From Pontibacillus chungwhensis (lineage in GTDB: Bacteria > Bacillota > Bacilli > Bacillales > BH030062), in contig NZ_CP126446.1 in the NCBI RefSeq assembly GCF_030166655.1, forward strand, positions 1,736,001 through 1,800,000: a DNA stretch of 64,000 bases, written 5' to 3'. The notes beneath the pieces are model-generated. The model was not told the DNA's origin. It made no database searches and saw only the letters and a list, made by a program, of their open reading frames with translations. Position numbers and translations under genes: made by a program. Of the stretch, positions 56,151 through 64,000 are shown piece by piece (the first letter of the stretch is position 1; each line of letters begins with the position of its first letter).

Positions 56151-57242
56151 ATGAAAGGATGGATGGGAAAGTCTCGCGTTCTGTTCCTTTTTGGCATCAT
56201 GTTGCTGACCCTATCGGGTTGTGGGTTACCTAACCTAACAGCTCTCGAACCTAAGGGTGAAGGCGCTGATGTCATTTATGACCTGATGATGTTAAGCGTT
56301 ATCATAATGGTCGTCGTTGGGGTCATTGTTATGGCGATCTATTTCTTTGTATTGATTCGCTATCGTCAGAAAGATGACAATCAAGACTATATTCCTAAGC
56401 AAACTGAAGGAAACAAGTTTCTTGAATTGTTATGGACAGTTGTTCCGATTTTACTTTTAGTAGTATTAGCAGTACCAACTGTTCAAAAAACATTTATGCT
56501 CGCTGACACAACACCGTCAGAAGAGGACAAAGAAGATGCTGTAACGATTGAAGTTACAGGTAAGCAGTATTGGTGGCATTATAATTATAACGGTCTTGAG
56601 ATTCAAACAAGTCAAGATCTCTATATCCCTACAGGGGAGCGCGTATACTTAAAATTAGCAGCAAGTGACGTTATTCACTCGTTCTGGGTTCCATCGATCT
56701 CTGGGAAGATGGATACAAACCCTGGAGATGGTAACGTAAATGAAATGTGGATTAATGCATACGAAGAAGGCGTTTACTACGGTAAGTGTGCTGAGCTATG
56801 TGGTCCATCCCACTCGCTTATGAGCTTTAAAGTCATAGCCGTAAGTCCTGAGGAATTTGATCAGTGGGCAGAAGACATGAAAAATGTAGATACTGACGCT
56901 ACGCCTGAATCTGAATCGGCACAAGCCGGTAAAGAGTTGTTTAATAACAGCTGTATTGGCTGTCATGCCATCGGGTCTGCACCAGCTGGAGTAGGGCCAA
57001 ATCTTACAAACTTCGCTTCGCGCGTTAAGATTGCTGGTATCTTAGACAACAACAAACAAAATCTTATTAAGTGGCTTCAACATCCGGAAGAAATAAAACC
57101 GGGTAATAAGATGACAGGTAAATACGGGAATACAGAGGCTAAAAATCCGTTAACTTCTGAAGAAGCAGATCAACTGGCGGATTACTTATTACAGCTGAAT
57201 CCTTCAGATATTACACCTGAGGATGCTGAAGCACAAGAATAG
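56151..57242 (+). CDS. ctaC: Cytochrome caa3 oxidase subunit II with fused cytochrome c
   Basis: A 363-residue lipoprotein: lipobox LSGC (Cys24), two membrane helices (about residues 45-72 and 93-112), the CuA cupredoxin domain with HSFWVP and YGKCAELCGPSHSLM, and a C-terminal cytochrome c domain with CIGCH and a distal GNKMTG methionine. It accepts electrons from cytochrome c and passes them to subunit I. AGAGAGGT precedes the ATG. Confidence 0.96.
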   Translation: MKGWMGKSRVLFLFGIMLLTLSGCGLPNLTALEPKGEGADVIYDLMMLSVIIMVVVGVIVMAIYFFVLIRYRQKDDNQDYIPKQTEGNKFLELLWTVVPILLLVVLAVPTVQKTFMLADTTPSEEDKEDAVTIEVTGKQYWWHYNYNGLEIQTSQDLYIPTGERVYLKLAASDVIHSFWVPSISGKMDTNPGDGNVNEMWINAYEEGVYYGKCAELCGPSHSLMSFKVIAVSPEEFDQWAEDMKNVDTDATPESESAQAGKELFNNSCIGCHAIGSAPAGVGPNLTNFASRVKIAGILDNNKQNLIKWLQHPEEIKPGNKMTGKYGNTEAKNPLTSEEADQLADYLLQLNPSDITPEDAEAQE

Positions 57243-57263
57243 AGAGAAAAGGGAGGTCGTAGC

Positions 57264-59120
57264 GTGAGTACAGCTACTGCGCAAAAGAAAGGCTTTGGCG
57301 CTACCCTATGGGATTACTTGACCACAGTGGATCACAAGAAAATTGCGATCCTTTACCTAATTGCTGGTGGTATTTTCTTCCTTGCGGGTGGATTAGAAGC
57401 AATGCTGATTCGAATTCAGCTTGCTGTGCCTGACAATGATTTTGTCTCTGCTGGAATGTATAACCAGCTGATTACCATGCACGGAACAACGATGATTTTC
57501 TTAGCAGCGATGCCATTGATCTTTGCATTGATGAATATTGCTGTTCCATTACAAATCGGAGCACGTGACGTAGCATTTCCATTTTTAAACTCATTAGGTT
57601 TTTGGCTCTTCTTTTTTGGAGGCGTTTTACTGAACATTTCCTGGTTCACAGGTGCACCTGATGCAGGGTGGACAGCTTATGCACCATTGTCCACAACTTC
57701 TCCGGGACACGGGGTTGATTACTATGTAATGGGTCTTCAAATTGCTGGTGCGGGTACGCTAATCGGGGGGATTAACTTCCTTGTAACGATTGTAAATATG
57801 CGTGCACCAGGTATGACATATATGCGTATGCCACTATTTACGTGGACAGCATTTGTTACGAGTGTACTTATTCTTTTCGCATTCCCAGCTTTAACAGTGG
57901 GATTATTCTTAATGATGTTCGACCGTATGTTCGGGGCCAACTTCTTTGACCCACAAATGGGAGGAAACCACGTCATCTGGGAGCATCTGTTCTGGATCTT
58001 TGGTCACCCAGAAGTTTATATTCTGGTCTTACCGATCTTTGGATTGTTTAGTGATATTATTTCAACTTTCTCTAAGAAACGATTATTCGGTTATTCCGCA
58101 ATGGTATTTGCGACGGTTTTAATTGGTTTCTTAGGATTTATGGTATGGGCGCACCACATGTTTACAACTGGTTTAGGTCCAGTTGCCAACTCGATCTTTG
58201 CTATTGCAACCATGGCCATTGCCGTTCCAACTGGTATTAAGATCTTTAACTGGTTATTTACAATGTGGGGCGGAAGCATACGGATGACTACGCCTATGCT
58301 TTGGACCGTAGCCTTTATCCCTTCCTTCACACTTGGTGGATTTGGCGGGGTTATGCTTGCAGCAGCTGCTGCTGACTATCAGTATCATGATACGTATTTT
58401 GTTGTAGCTCACTTCCACTACGTTATCGTAGGTGGGGTAGTATTTGGAGTATTTGCGGGGCTTCATTACTGGTGGCCTAAATTCTTCGGTACGATGTTAA
58501 GTGAGAAATTAGGTAAGCTTGCCTTTTGGCCATTCTTTATTGGTTTCCATTTAACATTCTTTATCCAGCACTTCTTAGGATTAATGGGAATGCCACGTCG
58601 TTACTGGAAGTTCTTACCTGATCAGAATCTTGATTTAGGAAACTTGGTGAGTACGATTGGTGCTGTTTTAATGGCCATTGGTGCTGTCATTTTCCTTTAC
58701 AATGTTATTGTGACGTCTGTGAAAGGTGAGAAAGTAAGCGGAGACCCGTGGGATGGTCGAACACTAGAGTGGTCAATTCCATCACCACCGCCGTTCTATA
58801 ACTTTACTCAAACTCCTCTTGTTCGCGGACTTGACCCTCTATGGATTGAAAAGCGACAAGGTAACGGAAAAATGACACCTGCCGAGCCACTTGGAGACAT
58901 TCATATGCCGAATAATTCCTTTATTCCATTTGTTATGTCCTTAGGTTTATTTATTGCAGGATTTGGTTTCATTTACCAGGTAGACGACAGCAAATGGTTA
59001 GGATTAGTGTTTGTAGGTATGTTGATTACACTAGGATCTATGTTTGTTCGATCTGTTAAAGATGACCTCGGCTACCATATTCATAAAGAAGATCTAGAAA
59101 AGGGGGCTGGTTCTGAATGA
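57264..59120 (+). CDS. ctaD: Cytochrome caa3 oxidase subunit I
   Basis: A 618-residue heme-copper oxidase subunit of type A1. Conserved parts include the heme a ligand region TMHGTTMIF, the CuB/Tyr cross-link region WIFGHPEVYI, the CuB His pair segment VWAHHMFTTG, and HDTYFVVAHFHYV with the heme a and a3 ligands. GTG start after GGGAGGTCG. It overlaps ctaE by four bases. Confidence 0.96.
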   Translation: MSTATAQKKGFGATLWDYLTTVDHKKIAILYLIAGGIFFLAGGLEAMLIRIQLAVPDNDFVSAGMYNQLITMHGTTMIFLAAMPLIFALMNIAVPLQIGARDVAFPFLNSLGFWLFFFGGVLLNISWFTGAPDAGWTAYAPLSTTSPGHGVDYYVMGLQIAGAGTLIGGINFLVTIVNMRAPGMTYMRMPLFTWTAFVTSVLILFAFPALTVGLFLMMFDRMFGANFFDPQMGGNHVIWEHLFWIFGHPEVYILVLPIFGLFSDIISTFSKKRLFGYSAMVFATVLIGFLGFMVWAHHMFTTGLGPVANSIFAIATMAIAVPTGIKIFNWLFTMWGGSIRMTTPMLWTVAFIPSFTLGGFGGVMLAAAAADYQYHDTYFVVAHFHYVIVGGVVFGVFAGLHYWWPKFFGTMLSEKLGKLAFWPFFIGFHLTFFIQHFLGLMGMPRRYWKFLPDQNLDLGNLVSTIGAVLMAIGAVIFLYNVIVTSVKGEKVSGDPWDGRTLEWSIPSPPPFYNFTQTPLVRGLDPLWIEKRQGNGKMTPAEPLGDIHMPNNSFIPFVMSLGLFIAGFGFIYQVDDSKWLGLVFVGMLITLGSMFVRSVKDDLGYHIHKEDLEKGAGSE

Positions 59121-59755
59121 GTAGCGACCAACTACAAAGACTAAAGCCAGGGCAAAGCCCACACGAACCTGAAAAAGCCACCCTAGAAGGAAAAAATAAA
59201 TTTTTAGGATTTTGGTTTTTCCTAGGTGGAGAAACTGTATTATTTGCAAGTTTATTCGGGACCTATTTAGCTCTAAACGGGGAAGCATCGAATACAAATG
59301 GGCCAGGTCCTGCTGAATTATTTGGTCTTGAACTCGTCTTTATTATGACGATCATCCTTTTGACCAGTTCTTTAACAAGTGTATATGCGATTTACCATAT
59401 GAAAAACTTAGACTTCAAAAAGATGCAGCTCTGGTTAGGAATTACAGTTTTACTAGGGTTTTCATTCCTTGGCTGCGAGATCTATGAGTTCTATGAGTAC
59501 ATCGTGCATGAAAACCATACGTTCCGATCAGATGCATTTGGTTCAGCTTTCTATGCACTCGTTGGATTCCATGGTGGTCACGTGTTGTTCGGATTGTTGT
59601 GGATCCTTACGATTATGATTCGTAACGCTAAACGTGGTCTTAACTTGTATAATGCACCTAAGTTTTATATTGCGAGCCTTTACTGGCACTTTATTGACGT
59701 AGTTTGGGTATTCATCTTTACAGTTGTGTACCTAATGGGAAAATTGGGGGGCTAA
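59117..59755 (+). CDS. ctaE: Cytochrome caa3 oxidase subunit III
   Basis: A 212-residue, five-helix subunit. FLGFWFFLGGETVLFASLFGTY (residues 33-54) and GFHGGHVLFGLLW with SLYWHFIDVVWVFIF are typical. It overlaps the end of ctaD (ATGA), so translation is coupled. AAGGGGGC lies in the ctaD end. B. subtilis CtaE has 207 residues. Confidence 0.95.
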   Translation: MSSDQLQRLKPGQSPHEPEKATLEGKNKFLGFWFFLGGETVLFASLFGTYLALNGEASNTNGPGPAELFGLELVFIMTIILLTSSLTSVYAIYHMKNLDFKKMQLWLGITVLLGFSFLGCEIYEFYEYIVHENHTFRSDAFGSAFYALVGFHGGHVLFGLLWILTIMIRNAKRGLNLYNAPKFYIASLYWHFIDVVWVFIFTVVYLMGKLGG

Positions 59756-59758
59756 TCT

Positions 59759-60076
59759 ATGGCGAATAACACCAATTCCACAAGTTATGAGTTTTACAAA
59801 CAAAAGAACAAAGAAGAAATGAAGTACCAGCTCATTACTTTCGCCTTAATGATCATCTTTACGCTTGTAGCGTTTGGTATGGTTATCGCAGAATATGACC
59901 CGCTGTTTACCATACCGGTCATTATTCTTCTGGCATGCGTACAGGTTGGGTTTCAACTTTACTACTTTATGCATATGTACCATAAAGGACACGGTTTACC
60001 AGCGCTTTTCTTATACTCTGGAGTATTTGTAGCCCTGTTAACGGTCATTACCATGGTTACGATTGTTTGGTGGTAA
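59759..60076 (+). CDS. ctaF: Cytochrome caa3 oxidase subunit IV
   Basis: A 105-residue protein with three membrane helices; the C-terminal YYFMHMYHKGHG is characteristic. It starts three bases after ctaE and ends the structural operon. Confidence 0.93.
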   Translation: MANNTNSTSYEFYKQKNKEEMKYQLITFALMIIFTLVAFGMVIAEYDPLFTIPVIILLACVQVGFQLYYFMHMYHKGHGLPALFLYSGVFVALLTVITMVTIVWW

Positions 60077-60083
60077 AAGGAAG

Positions 60084-60119
60084 GAGGTTGGAGAGGAAAT
60101 TCCTCTCCAACCTTTTTTT
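60084..60119 (+). terminator. Terminator of ctaBCDEF
   Basis: A 13-bp perfect stem (GGTTGGAGAGGAA and its complement) followed by seven T. Confidence 0.93.
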
Positions 60120-60224
60120 GGTGAAAAGAATGGAGGGAATAAACTCCTCTATAATTTAGGGGATCTCCCTTTTCTCCACTCAATTCCTTAACCAAAAAGG
60201 GCTAGAAGAGGTGGTTTCACGAAT

Positions 60225-60242
60225 TTGTCAAACTCTTGTCAA
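60225..60242. repeat. Direct repeat TTGTCAA x2 before ctaG
   Basis: Two copies of TTGTCAA begin 11 bases apart (60225 and 60236), on one face of the helix, about 50 bases before a TATAAT (near 60283-60288). This may be a tandem activator site such as ResD uses. Confidence 0.4.
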
Positions 60243-60334
60243 TCTTCAGGTGAGAACGGCGTGGGTTTTCAGTCCAAAATACGATATAATGGTGGTAAGT
60301 TATCCATCAAAGACAGAGACATGGAGTGAGATGA

Positions 60335-61225
60335 ATGTGGTTAGAAATACAAATTTTTGGGTTTAGGGCTTTGTGGAGTCCGTATTACCTTATGTTTGTC
60401 CTAGCTTTAGGTGTTTTATATTTTCTCCTTACAGGTCCCTTAAGAAAGCGTTTCGGGGATTATGAAAAACCTACTGCTTCCGAGCAAAGTATGTTTTATA
60501 TTGGACTAGCTCTCCTTTATGCTATAAAAGGATCACCTGTTGATCTCTTAGGGCATATCATATTCACCGCCCATATGATCCAAATGGCTTTATATTATTT
60601 AGTGTTTCCGATTTTAATCATTAAAGGATTGCCTTCTTGGATGTGGGAGAAAGTATTTTCGGTGCCGGTTTTAAAGAATGTGTTGTATCTTTTATCAAAG
60701 CCGCTTATTGCGTTGTTGCTTTTTAACGGGCTGTTTTCGCTATACCATATACCTGTTGTATTTGATTTCACTAAATCCAATGCGACTGCACACGCAGTTG
60801 TGACCACTGTTATACTTATTACAGCATTTTTAGTATGGCTTCCAATCTTCGCTCCTTTAAAAGAACTAGATAAACTTTCACCATTACTGAAGATCGGATA
60901 CATTTTTGCCAATGGTGTACTTATCACACCTGCTTGTGGGCTGATCATATTCGCAGAGACTGCCCTTTATAGCACTTATAGCGACCCATCTTCCTGGGCT
61001 CAGGCGATGTCCCTTTGTGTTCCACCAGGAGTACTCGATGGTCTATCTTTAGGTGGTCCTGAAATCTTTTCGCCGATGTCTATAAGAGAGGATCAGGCTA
61101 CAGGTGGAATTATTATGAAGATTACGCAAGAAATTGTGTATGGCACGATTCTAGCGATTATTTTCTTCTCTTGGTTCAACAAAGAGAGTACAAGTATTGA
61201 TCCATTACCAAGTGAGTCAAACTAA
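60335..61225 (+). CDS. ctaG: Cytochrome c oxidase assembly factor CtaG
   Basis: A 296-residue caa3-type CtaG with seven membrane helices (CtaG_caa3 family, B. subtilis 297), distinct from the Cox11-type. It is needed for formation of active caa3 oxidase, probably in copper delivery. Conserved His/Met segments include HIIFTAHMIQM near residue 77. A separate promoter with TATAAT lies 45-50 bases upstream, after the ctaF terminator. Confidence 0.93.
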   Translation: MWLEIQIFGFRALWSPYYLMFVLALGVLYFLLTGPLRKRFGDYEKPTASEQSMFYIGLALLYAIKGSPVDLLGHIIFTAHMIQMALYYLVFPILIIKGLPSWMWEKVFSVPVLKNVLYLLSKPLIALLLFNGLFSLYHIPVVFDFTKSNATAHAVVTTVILITAFLVWLPIFAPLKELDKLSPLLKIGYIFANGVLITPACGLIIFAETALYSTYSDPSSWAQAMSLCVPPGVLDGLSLGGPEIFSPMSIREDQATGGIIMKITQEIVYGTILAIIFFSWFNKESTSIDPLPSESN

Positions 61226-61229
61226 TGAT

Positions 61230-61256
61230 AACTCCTCTTCTAGAGAGAGGAGTTTA
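61230..61256 (+). terminator. Weak hairpin after ctaG
   Basis: AACTCCTCT / AGAGGAGTT stem followed by TATTTAT; the T run is interrupted, so it may only attenuate transcription into the DUF420 gene. Confidence 0.5.
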
Positions 61257-61308
61257 TTTATACATAATAATAGATAGAGTGTTCAATTGAGGAGTATGGG
61301 GGGAATTG

Positions 61309-61770
61309 ATGATGTTGCCAATATTACCGACGATTAGTACGTCTTTTATCGTCATTAGTGCCATTTTTATTGCAATCGGATGGGTTCTGATTGCTAAGGG
61401 AAAGGTTGTCGCGCATAAGCAGGTTATGATTGCGGGTGCTGTAAGCGCGCTCATTTTCTTTATTATCTACCTTTCTAGAACAATCTTTGTAGGAAACACA
61501 AGCTTTGGTGGCCCGGATGATATTAAGATTTATTATACGTTGTTTTTAATCTTTCATATTATCTTAGCAACAACAGGGGGAGTATTTGGAATTGTTACAC
61601 TCGTATTGGCCTTTAAGCGCAATATAAGCAAACACCGTAAAATTGGACCTATCACAAGCGTGATCTGGTTCTTTACTGCAGTTACTGGAGTGGCTGTTTA
61701 TTTACTCCTGTATGTGTTTTATAAGGGCGGAGAAACGACCAGCATGTTTAAAGCAATATTAGGATTTTAA
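61309..61770 (+). CDS. ctaM: DUF420 membrane protein (YozB/CtaM type)
   Basis: A 153-residue protein with four membrane helices of the DUF420 family. Histidines that could bind heme or copper lie at AHKQVMIAG (helix 2 start) and FHIILATTGG (helix 3). S. aureus CtaM, a member, is needed for maturation of heme A oxidase; placement after ctaG agrees. The start may be the ATG at 61309 or 61312, both after GGGGGGAA; TTG at 61306 is also in frame. Confidence 0.82.
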   Translation: MMLPILPTISTSFIVISAIFIAIGWVLIAKGKVVAHKQVMIAGAVSALIFFIIYLSRTIFVGNTSFGGPDDIKIYYTLFLIFHIILATTGGVFGIVTLVLAFKRNISKHRKIGPITSVIWFFTAVTGVAVYLLLYVFYKGGETTSMFKAILGF

Positions 61771-61771
61771 C

Positions 61772-61813
61772 AAAAGCCTTCTATCTAAGGACTATAGATA
61801 GAAGGCTTTTGTT
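61772..61813 (+). terminator. Terminator after the DUF420 gene
   Basis: AAAAGCCTTCTATCTA / TAGATAGAAGGCTTTT, a 16-bp stem with a short loop, followed by TGTT. Confidence 0.85.
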
Positions 61814-61964
61814 ATGTTTTAGGTCACTCCATTAAAATACATTAGTAAAAACACGGGATTTGGTTTAAGATACTGAAAGAAAAGGTAAGAGTAGTAAAGG
61901 AAGAAGCAGTTACATACATAATGGACCTGAATGATTTCCGACTAATTTGAAAGGTGGAAACACA

Positions 61965-62480
61965 ATGAATATAGAGAATCAGCGATTGATTATGACACCA
62001 ATCACCATATCCCAAGCTCAGCAGCTCATGGTCAGTCCAGAGAGTTACCCCGACTGGCTAAAGGTGAAGTATGATTCGTTATGGCCAGATGATGGTTTAA
62101 AAGCCATGTTGCCTATATATGTAGAGGCTTTAGAAAATGATGGGGAAGAGTTTGGTTTTGGCCCTTGGATTATCTTACATAAACATAAGGATATGGTAAT
62201 CGGGGATATTGGTTTTAAAGGGAAACCCGTTGACGGGGTGGTAGAGATCGGATATTTTATCTCCAATATTCATAGAAACCAAGGATATGCCAAAGAGGCT
62301 ATTGACTCTATGGTTCATTGGGCATTCTCCCAAGATGGTGTTGAAACAATTGCTGCAAGGTGTACATCACAAAATGTGCCATCATGTAAGGTTTTAGAAG
62401 CGAATGGGTTCAAACGTACTGGTGAACAAGACGGGTTAATTGTATTTGAAGCGCATAAGAAAACGTCTTGGCAAAGATAA
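61965..62480 (+). CDS. GNAT acetyltransferase, RimJ/RimL type
   Basis: A 171-residue N-acetyltransferase. The acetyl-CoA loop is HRNQGYAKEA (motif A, near residue 104), and SCKVLEANGFKRTGE near residue 143 is motif B. The substrate (protein N-terminus, amino acid or drug) is not readable. ATG at 61965 has AAAGGTGG upstream; the frame is open to TTG at 61947, which overlaps that site. Single gene between terminators. Confidence 0.82.
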   Translation: MNIENQRLIMTPITISQAQQLMVSPESYPDWLKVKYDSLWPDDGLKAMLPIYVEALENDGEEFGFGPWIILHKHKDMVIGDIGFKGKPVDGVVEIGYFISNIHRNQGYAKEAIDSMVHWAFSQDGVETIAARCTSQNVPSCKVLEANGFKRTGEQDGLIVFEAHKKTSWQR

Positions 62481-62495
62481 ACCGTTTAGTAACCA

Positions 62496-62537
62496 AAAAA
62501 AGGTGTTGTGGCTATAGAAGCCATAACACCTTTTTTA
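62496..62537. terminator. Terminator between the GNAT and AI-2E genes
   Basis: AAAAAGGTGTTGTGGC / GCCATAACACCTTTTT stem with one G-U pair, loop TATAGAA; usable in both directions. Confidence 0.88.
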
Positions 62538-62565
62538 TGGATAAAGTCCTTTTCTATTCTTCTTA

Positions 62566-63648
62566 TTAAATCTTGTAGTTAAATTTAATGATACCGGCTT
62601 CTTTCGCTGAGTTGAACGCAATCACAATAAATGGCCCAATGAAGAAACCTAATACCCCGATTAGTTTTAAGCCTAAATACATGGCGATCAGTGTGGCTAA
62701 AGGTGATAATCCAATATGGCGTCCCATTACTTTCGGTTCAACAGTACGGCGTATGGCCAGAAGAACAACGGCTAATATAGATAATTCTGTTCCCATTGCG
62801 AGATCGCCCACAATAAAAGCATACAAAGCCCATGGACCAAGTACTGCGATTGATCCTATAATGGGTATGAAATCAATTGCCCAAATGATAAGCGACATTA
62901 ATACAGCCACTTTAGGCGAAATGTACAGTAACCCTAGTAAGGATACTACAAAGATAATAATACTAACTAGAAATTGAGCTTTCAGAAATCCGAAAACAAC
63001 ATAGGAAAGACGGCTATTCATAAAGCGGACCTTTTCAGCTGTTTCAGAAGTCATGTGTTCGTACGCCTTGGCCTTGAGCTTTGGAATTTCTAACATAAAT
63101 AAGAACAGCGCGATTAAATACACTAAGAAACTTACTAAATAGTTAGGAATTTCAGCGAGGAAATTTCCTATCTTCTTCAGTTGGTCGTCCACTTTGTATT
63201 CTTCTGTGTATGTATCGAACTTCTCTTTCAAGGTCCCATTTACTTCATCTACTACTGTAACAGGGAAACGTTCTACGAATTGATTAGTGTCTTTTGCCCA
63301 TTCATCAAAGAATTCCTCGATCTGTTCGAAATAGGCAGGTGCATTATTTGCCACATTAATAACTTGCGTAACGGCTTTGGTTACTAATAATGAGCCGGCC
63401 AGCCCGATGACAATTAGAAATGTGATGTAAACAATAATCACAGAAAGCTTCCGCTTAAAGCGAAATTTGTACTGTAACCACCTTACCAATGGGTTTAAAA
63501 ATAGCGCTGTAAAGAAAGCCAATAGGAGTGGCAATGATACAGGTAATATAAAGTAAGCACCAATTAATAAGATAACGGTTAGAAAAATTAGAACCCAATG
63601 TCTTTTACTCATATAACGGAACAATTTACTTTCAGAAGCTCCTTTCAA
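62566..63648 (-). CDS. AI-2E family permease (YtvI-like)
   Basis: A protein of up to 360 residues with about eight membrane helices and a central soluble part (about residues 90-170). The PIIGSIAVLGPWALYAF and GRHIGLSPLATLIAMY segments are typical of the AI-2E exporter/YtvI family (PF01594). Members include sodium/proton antiporters in halophiles and the sporulation protein YtvI; which role applies is open. The start is uncertain: TTG at 63648 (listed), TTG at 63624 with AAGGAG 14 bases upstream, or ATG at 63612. Confidence 0.78.
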   Translation of the reverse strand: MKGASESKLFRYMSKRHWVLIFLTVILLIGAYFILPVSLPLLLAFFTALFLNPLVRWLQYKFRFKRKLSVIIVYITFLIVIGLAGSLLVTKAVTQVINVANNAPAYFEQIEEFFDEWAKDTNQFVERFPVTVVDEVNGTLKEKFDTYTEEYKVDDQLKKIGNFLAEIPNYLVSFLVYLIALFLFMLEIPKLKAKAYEHMTSETAEKVRFMNSRLSYVVFGFLKAQFLVSIIIFVVSLLGLLYISPKVAVLMSLIIWAIDFIPIIGSIAVLGPWALYAFIVGDLAMGTELSILAVVLLAIRRTVEPKVMGRHIGLSPLATLIAMYLGLKLIGVLGFFIGPFIVIAFNSAKEAGIIKFNYKI

Positions 63649-63768
63649 TCAACACTCTCATAATGAAAATATAGCATGAACCTCTCCTTTTGAACAGTTA
63701 AAAACCTTAAATAAGAATCATGTATTATTGCTTTGGAACATACGATGAAACGAGAAGGGGGATTGTCC

Positions 63769-64000
63769 ATGTGGAAAGAGTTTAAGGCTTTTGCTACGAA
63801 AGGGAATGTACTGGATCTATCCATAGCTGTTGTAATTGGAGGCGCCTTCGGAAAAATCATTGAATCCCTTGTAGATGATGTTGTTATGCCTGTAGTGGGT
63901 TTATTGATGGGAGGCGTTAACCTCCAAGCATTGCATATCCAATTTGCGCTAGGTAAAGGGACGGTTTACATTCAGTATGGTGCATTTTTACAATCGGCAG
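63769..64000 (+). CDS. mscL: Large-conductance mechanosensitive channel (3' end missing)
   Basis: The first 77 codons of MscL: an amphipathic N-terminus [20 protein letters not shown], the pore helix [23 protein letters not shown], and the start of the periplasmic loop. It opens a wide pore under extreme turgor to save the cell from osmotic downshock. AGAAGGGGG precedes the ATG. The window ends inside the gene. Confidence 0.95.
   Translation, partial: MWKEFKAFATKGNVLDLSIAVVIGGAFGKIIESLVDDVVMPVVGLLMGGVNLQALHIQFALGKGTVYIQYGAFLQSA

Overview
The window is chromosomal DNA from a low-GC, endospore-type member of the Bacillaceae, probably a halotolerant genus near Halobacillus or Pontibacillus. The basis is a gene order that closely follows Bacillus subtilis (ykuI - darB - dapH - dapL - ykuS - ykuT; ktrC - rnjA/rpoY - ykrA - def - ykyA - pdhABCD - sr1 - speA - yktA - typA - yktB - yktC; ylaF - ylaN - ftsW - pyc - ctaA - ctaBCDEFG), Shine-Dalgarno sites of the AGGAGG type, frequent TTG and GTG starts, and a BCCT compatible-solute transporter. 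Family assignments come from reading the proteins; no database search was possible. I see no rRNA, tRNA, CRISPR array, prophage or insertion sequence, so this is mostly ordinary core genome.

Layout. 1-9.9 kb: a degenerate EAL protein (cut by the window edge), a zinc/cobalt CDF exporter behind a CzrA-like operator, small unknown proteins, the c-di-AMP sensor DarB, an MFS drug exporter, the acetyl-branch lysine/diaminopimelate genes dapH-dapL, ykuS, a CNNM/CorC membrane protein and an MscS channel. 10-19 kb: a heterodimeric ABC exporter, cytochrome bd oxidase behind a near-perfect Rex box, the potassium-channel gating protein KtrC, and pyruvate oxidase behind a sigma-B-type promoter. 19-25 kb: rpoY-rnjA on the minus strand, a DMT permease overlapping a HAD phosphatase, peptide deformylase and the lipoprotein YkyA. 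25-30 kb: the pyruvate dehydrogenase operon. 30-38.5 kb: small membrane proteins, a BCCT transporter, a FUSC-type protein, a lipoprotein deacetylase, the SR1 dual-function RNA with its 35-residue peptide, speA, a nitronate monooxygenase and yktA. 38.5-50 kb: typA, yktB, ykzI, yktC, a YczE-type membrane gene with an in-frame stop, and the yla cluster with phoH, glutaminase and ylaN. 50-61.8 kb: ftsW, pyruvate carboxylase and the complete heme A / caa3 oxidase block ending in a DUF420 gene. The end holds an acetyltransferase, an AI-2E family permease and the start of mscL.

A common thread is the pyruvate node and respiration: PDH, pyruvate oxidase, pyruvate carboxylase, the DarB protein known to control pyruvate carboxylase, an SR1 locus carrying CcpN and CcpA sites, and two terminal oxidases, one with a redox (Rex) operator. 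The strongest unlabelled elements are the SR1 locus (35216-35517), the Rex box at 13783-13800, the sigma-B promoter at 17194-17219, the CzrA-like operator with a 31-codon leader ORF before czcD, and the in-frame TGA at 42585-42587.
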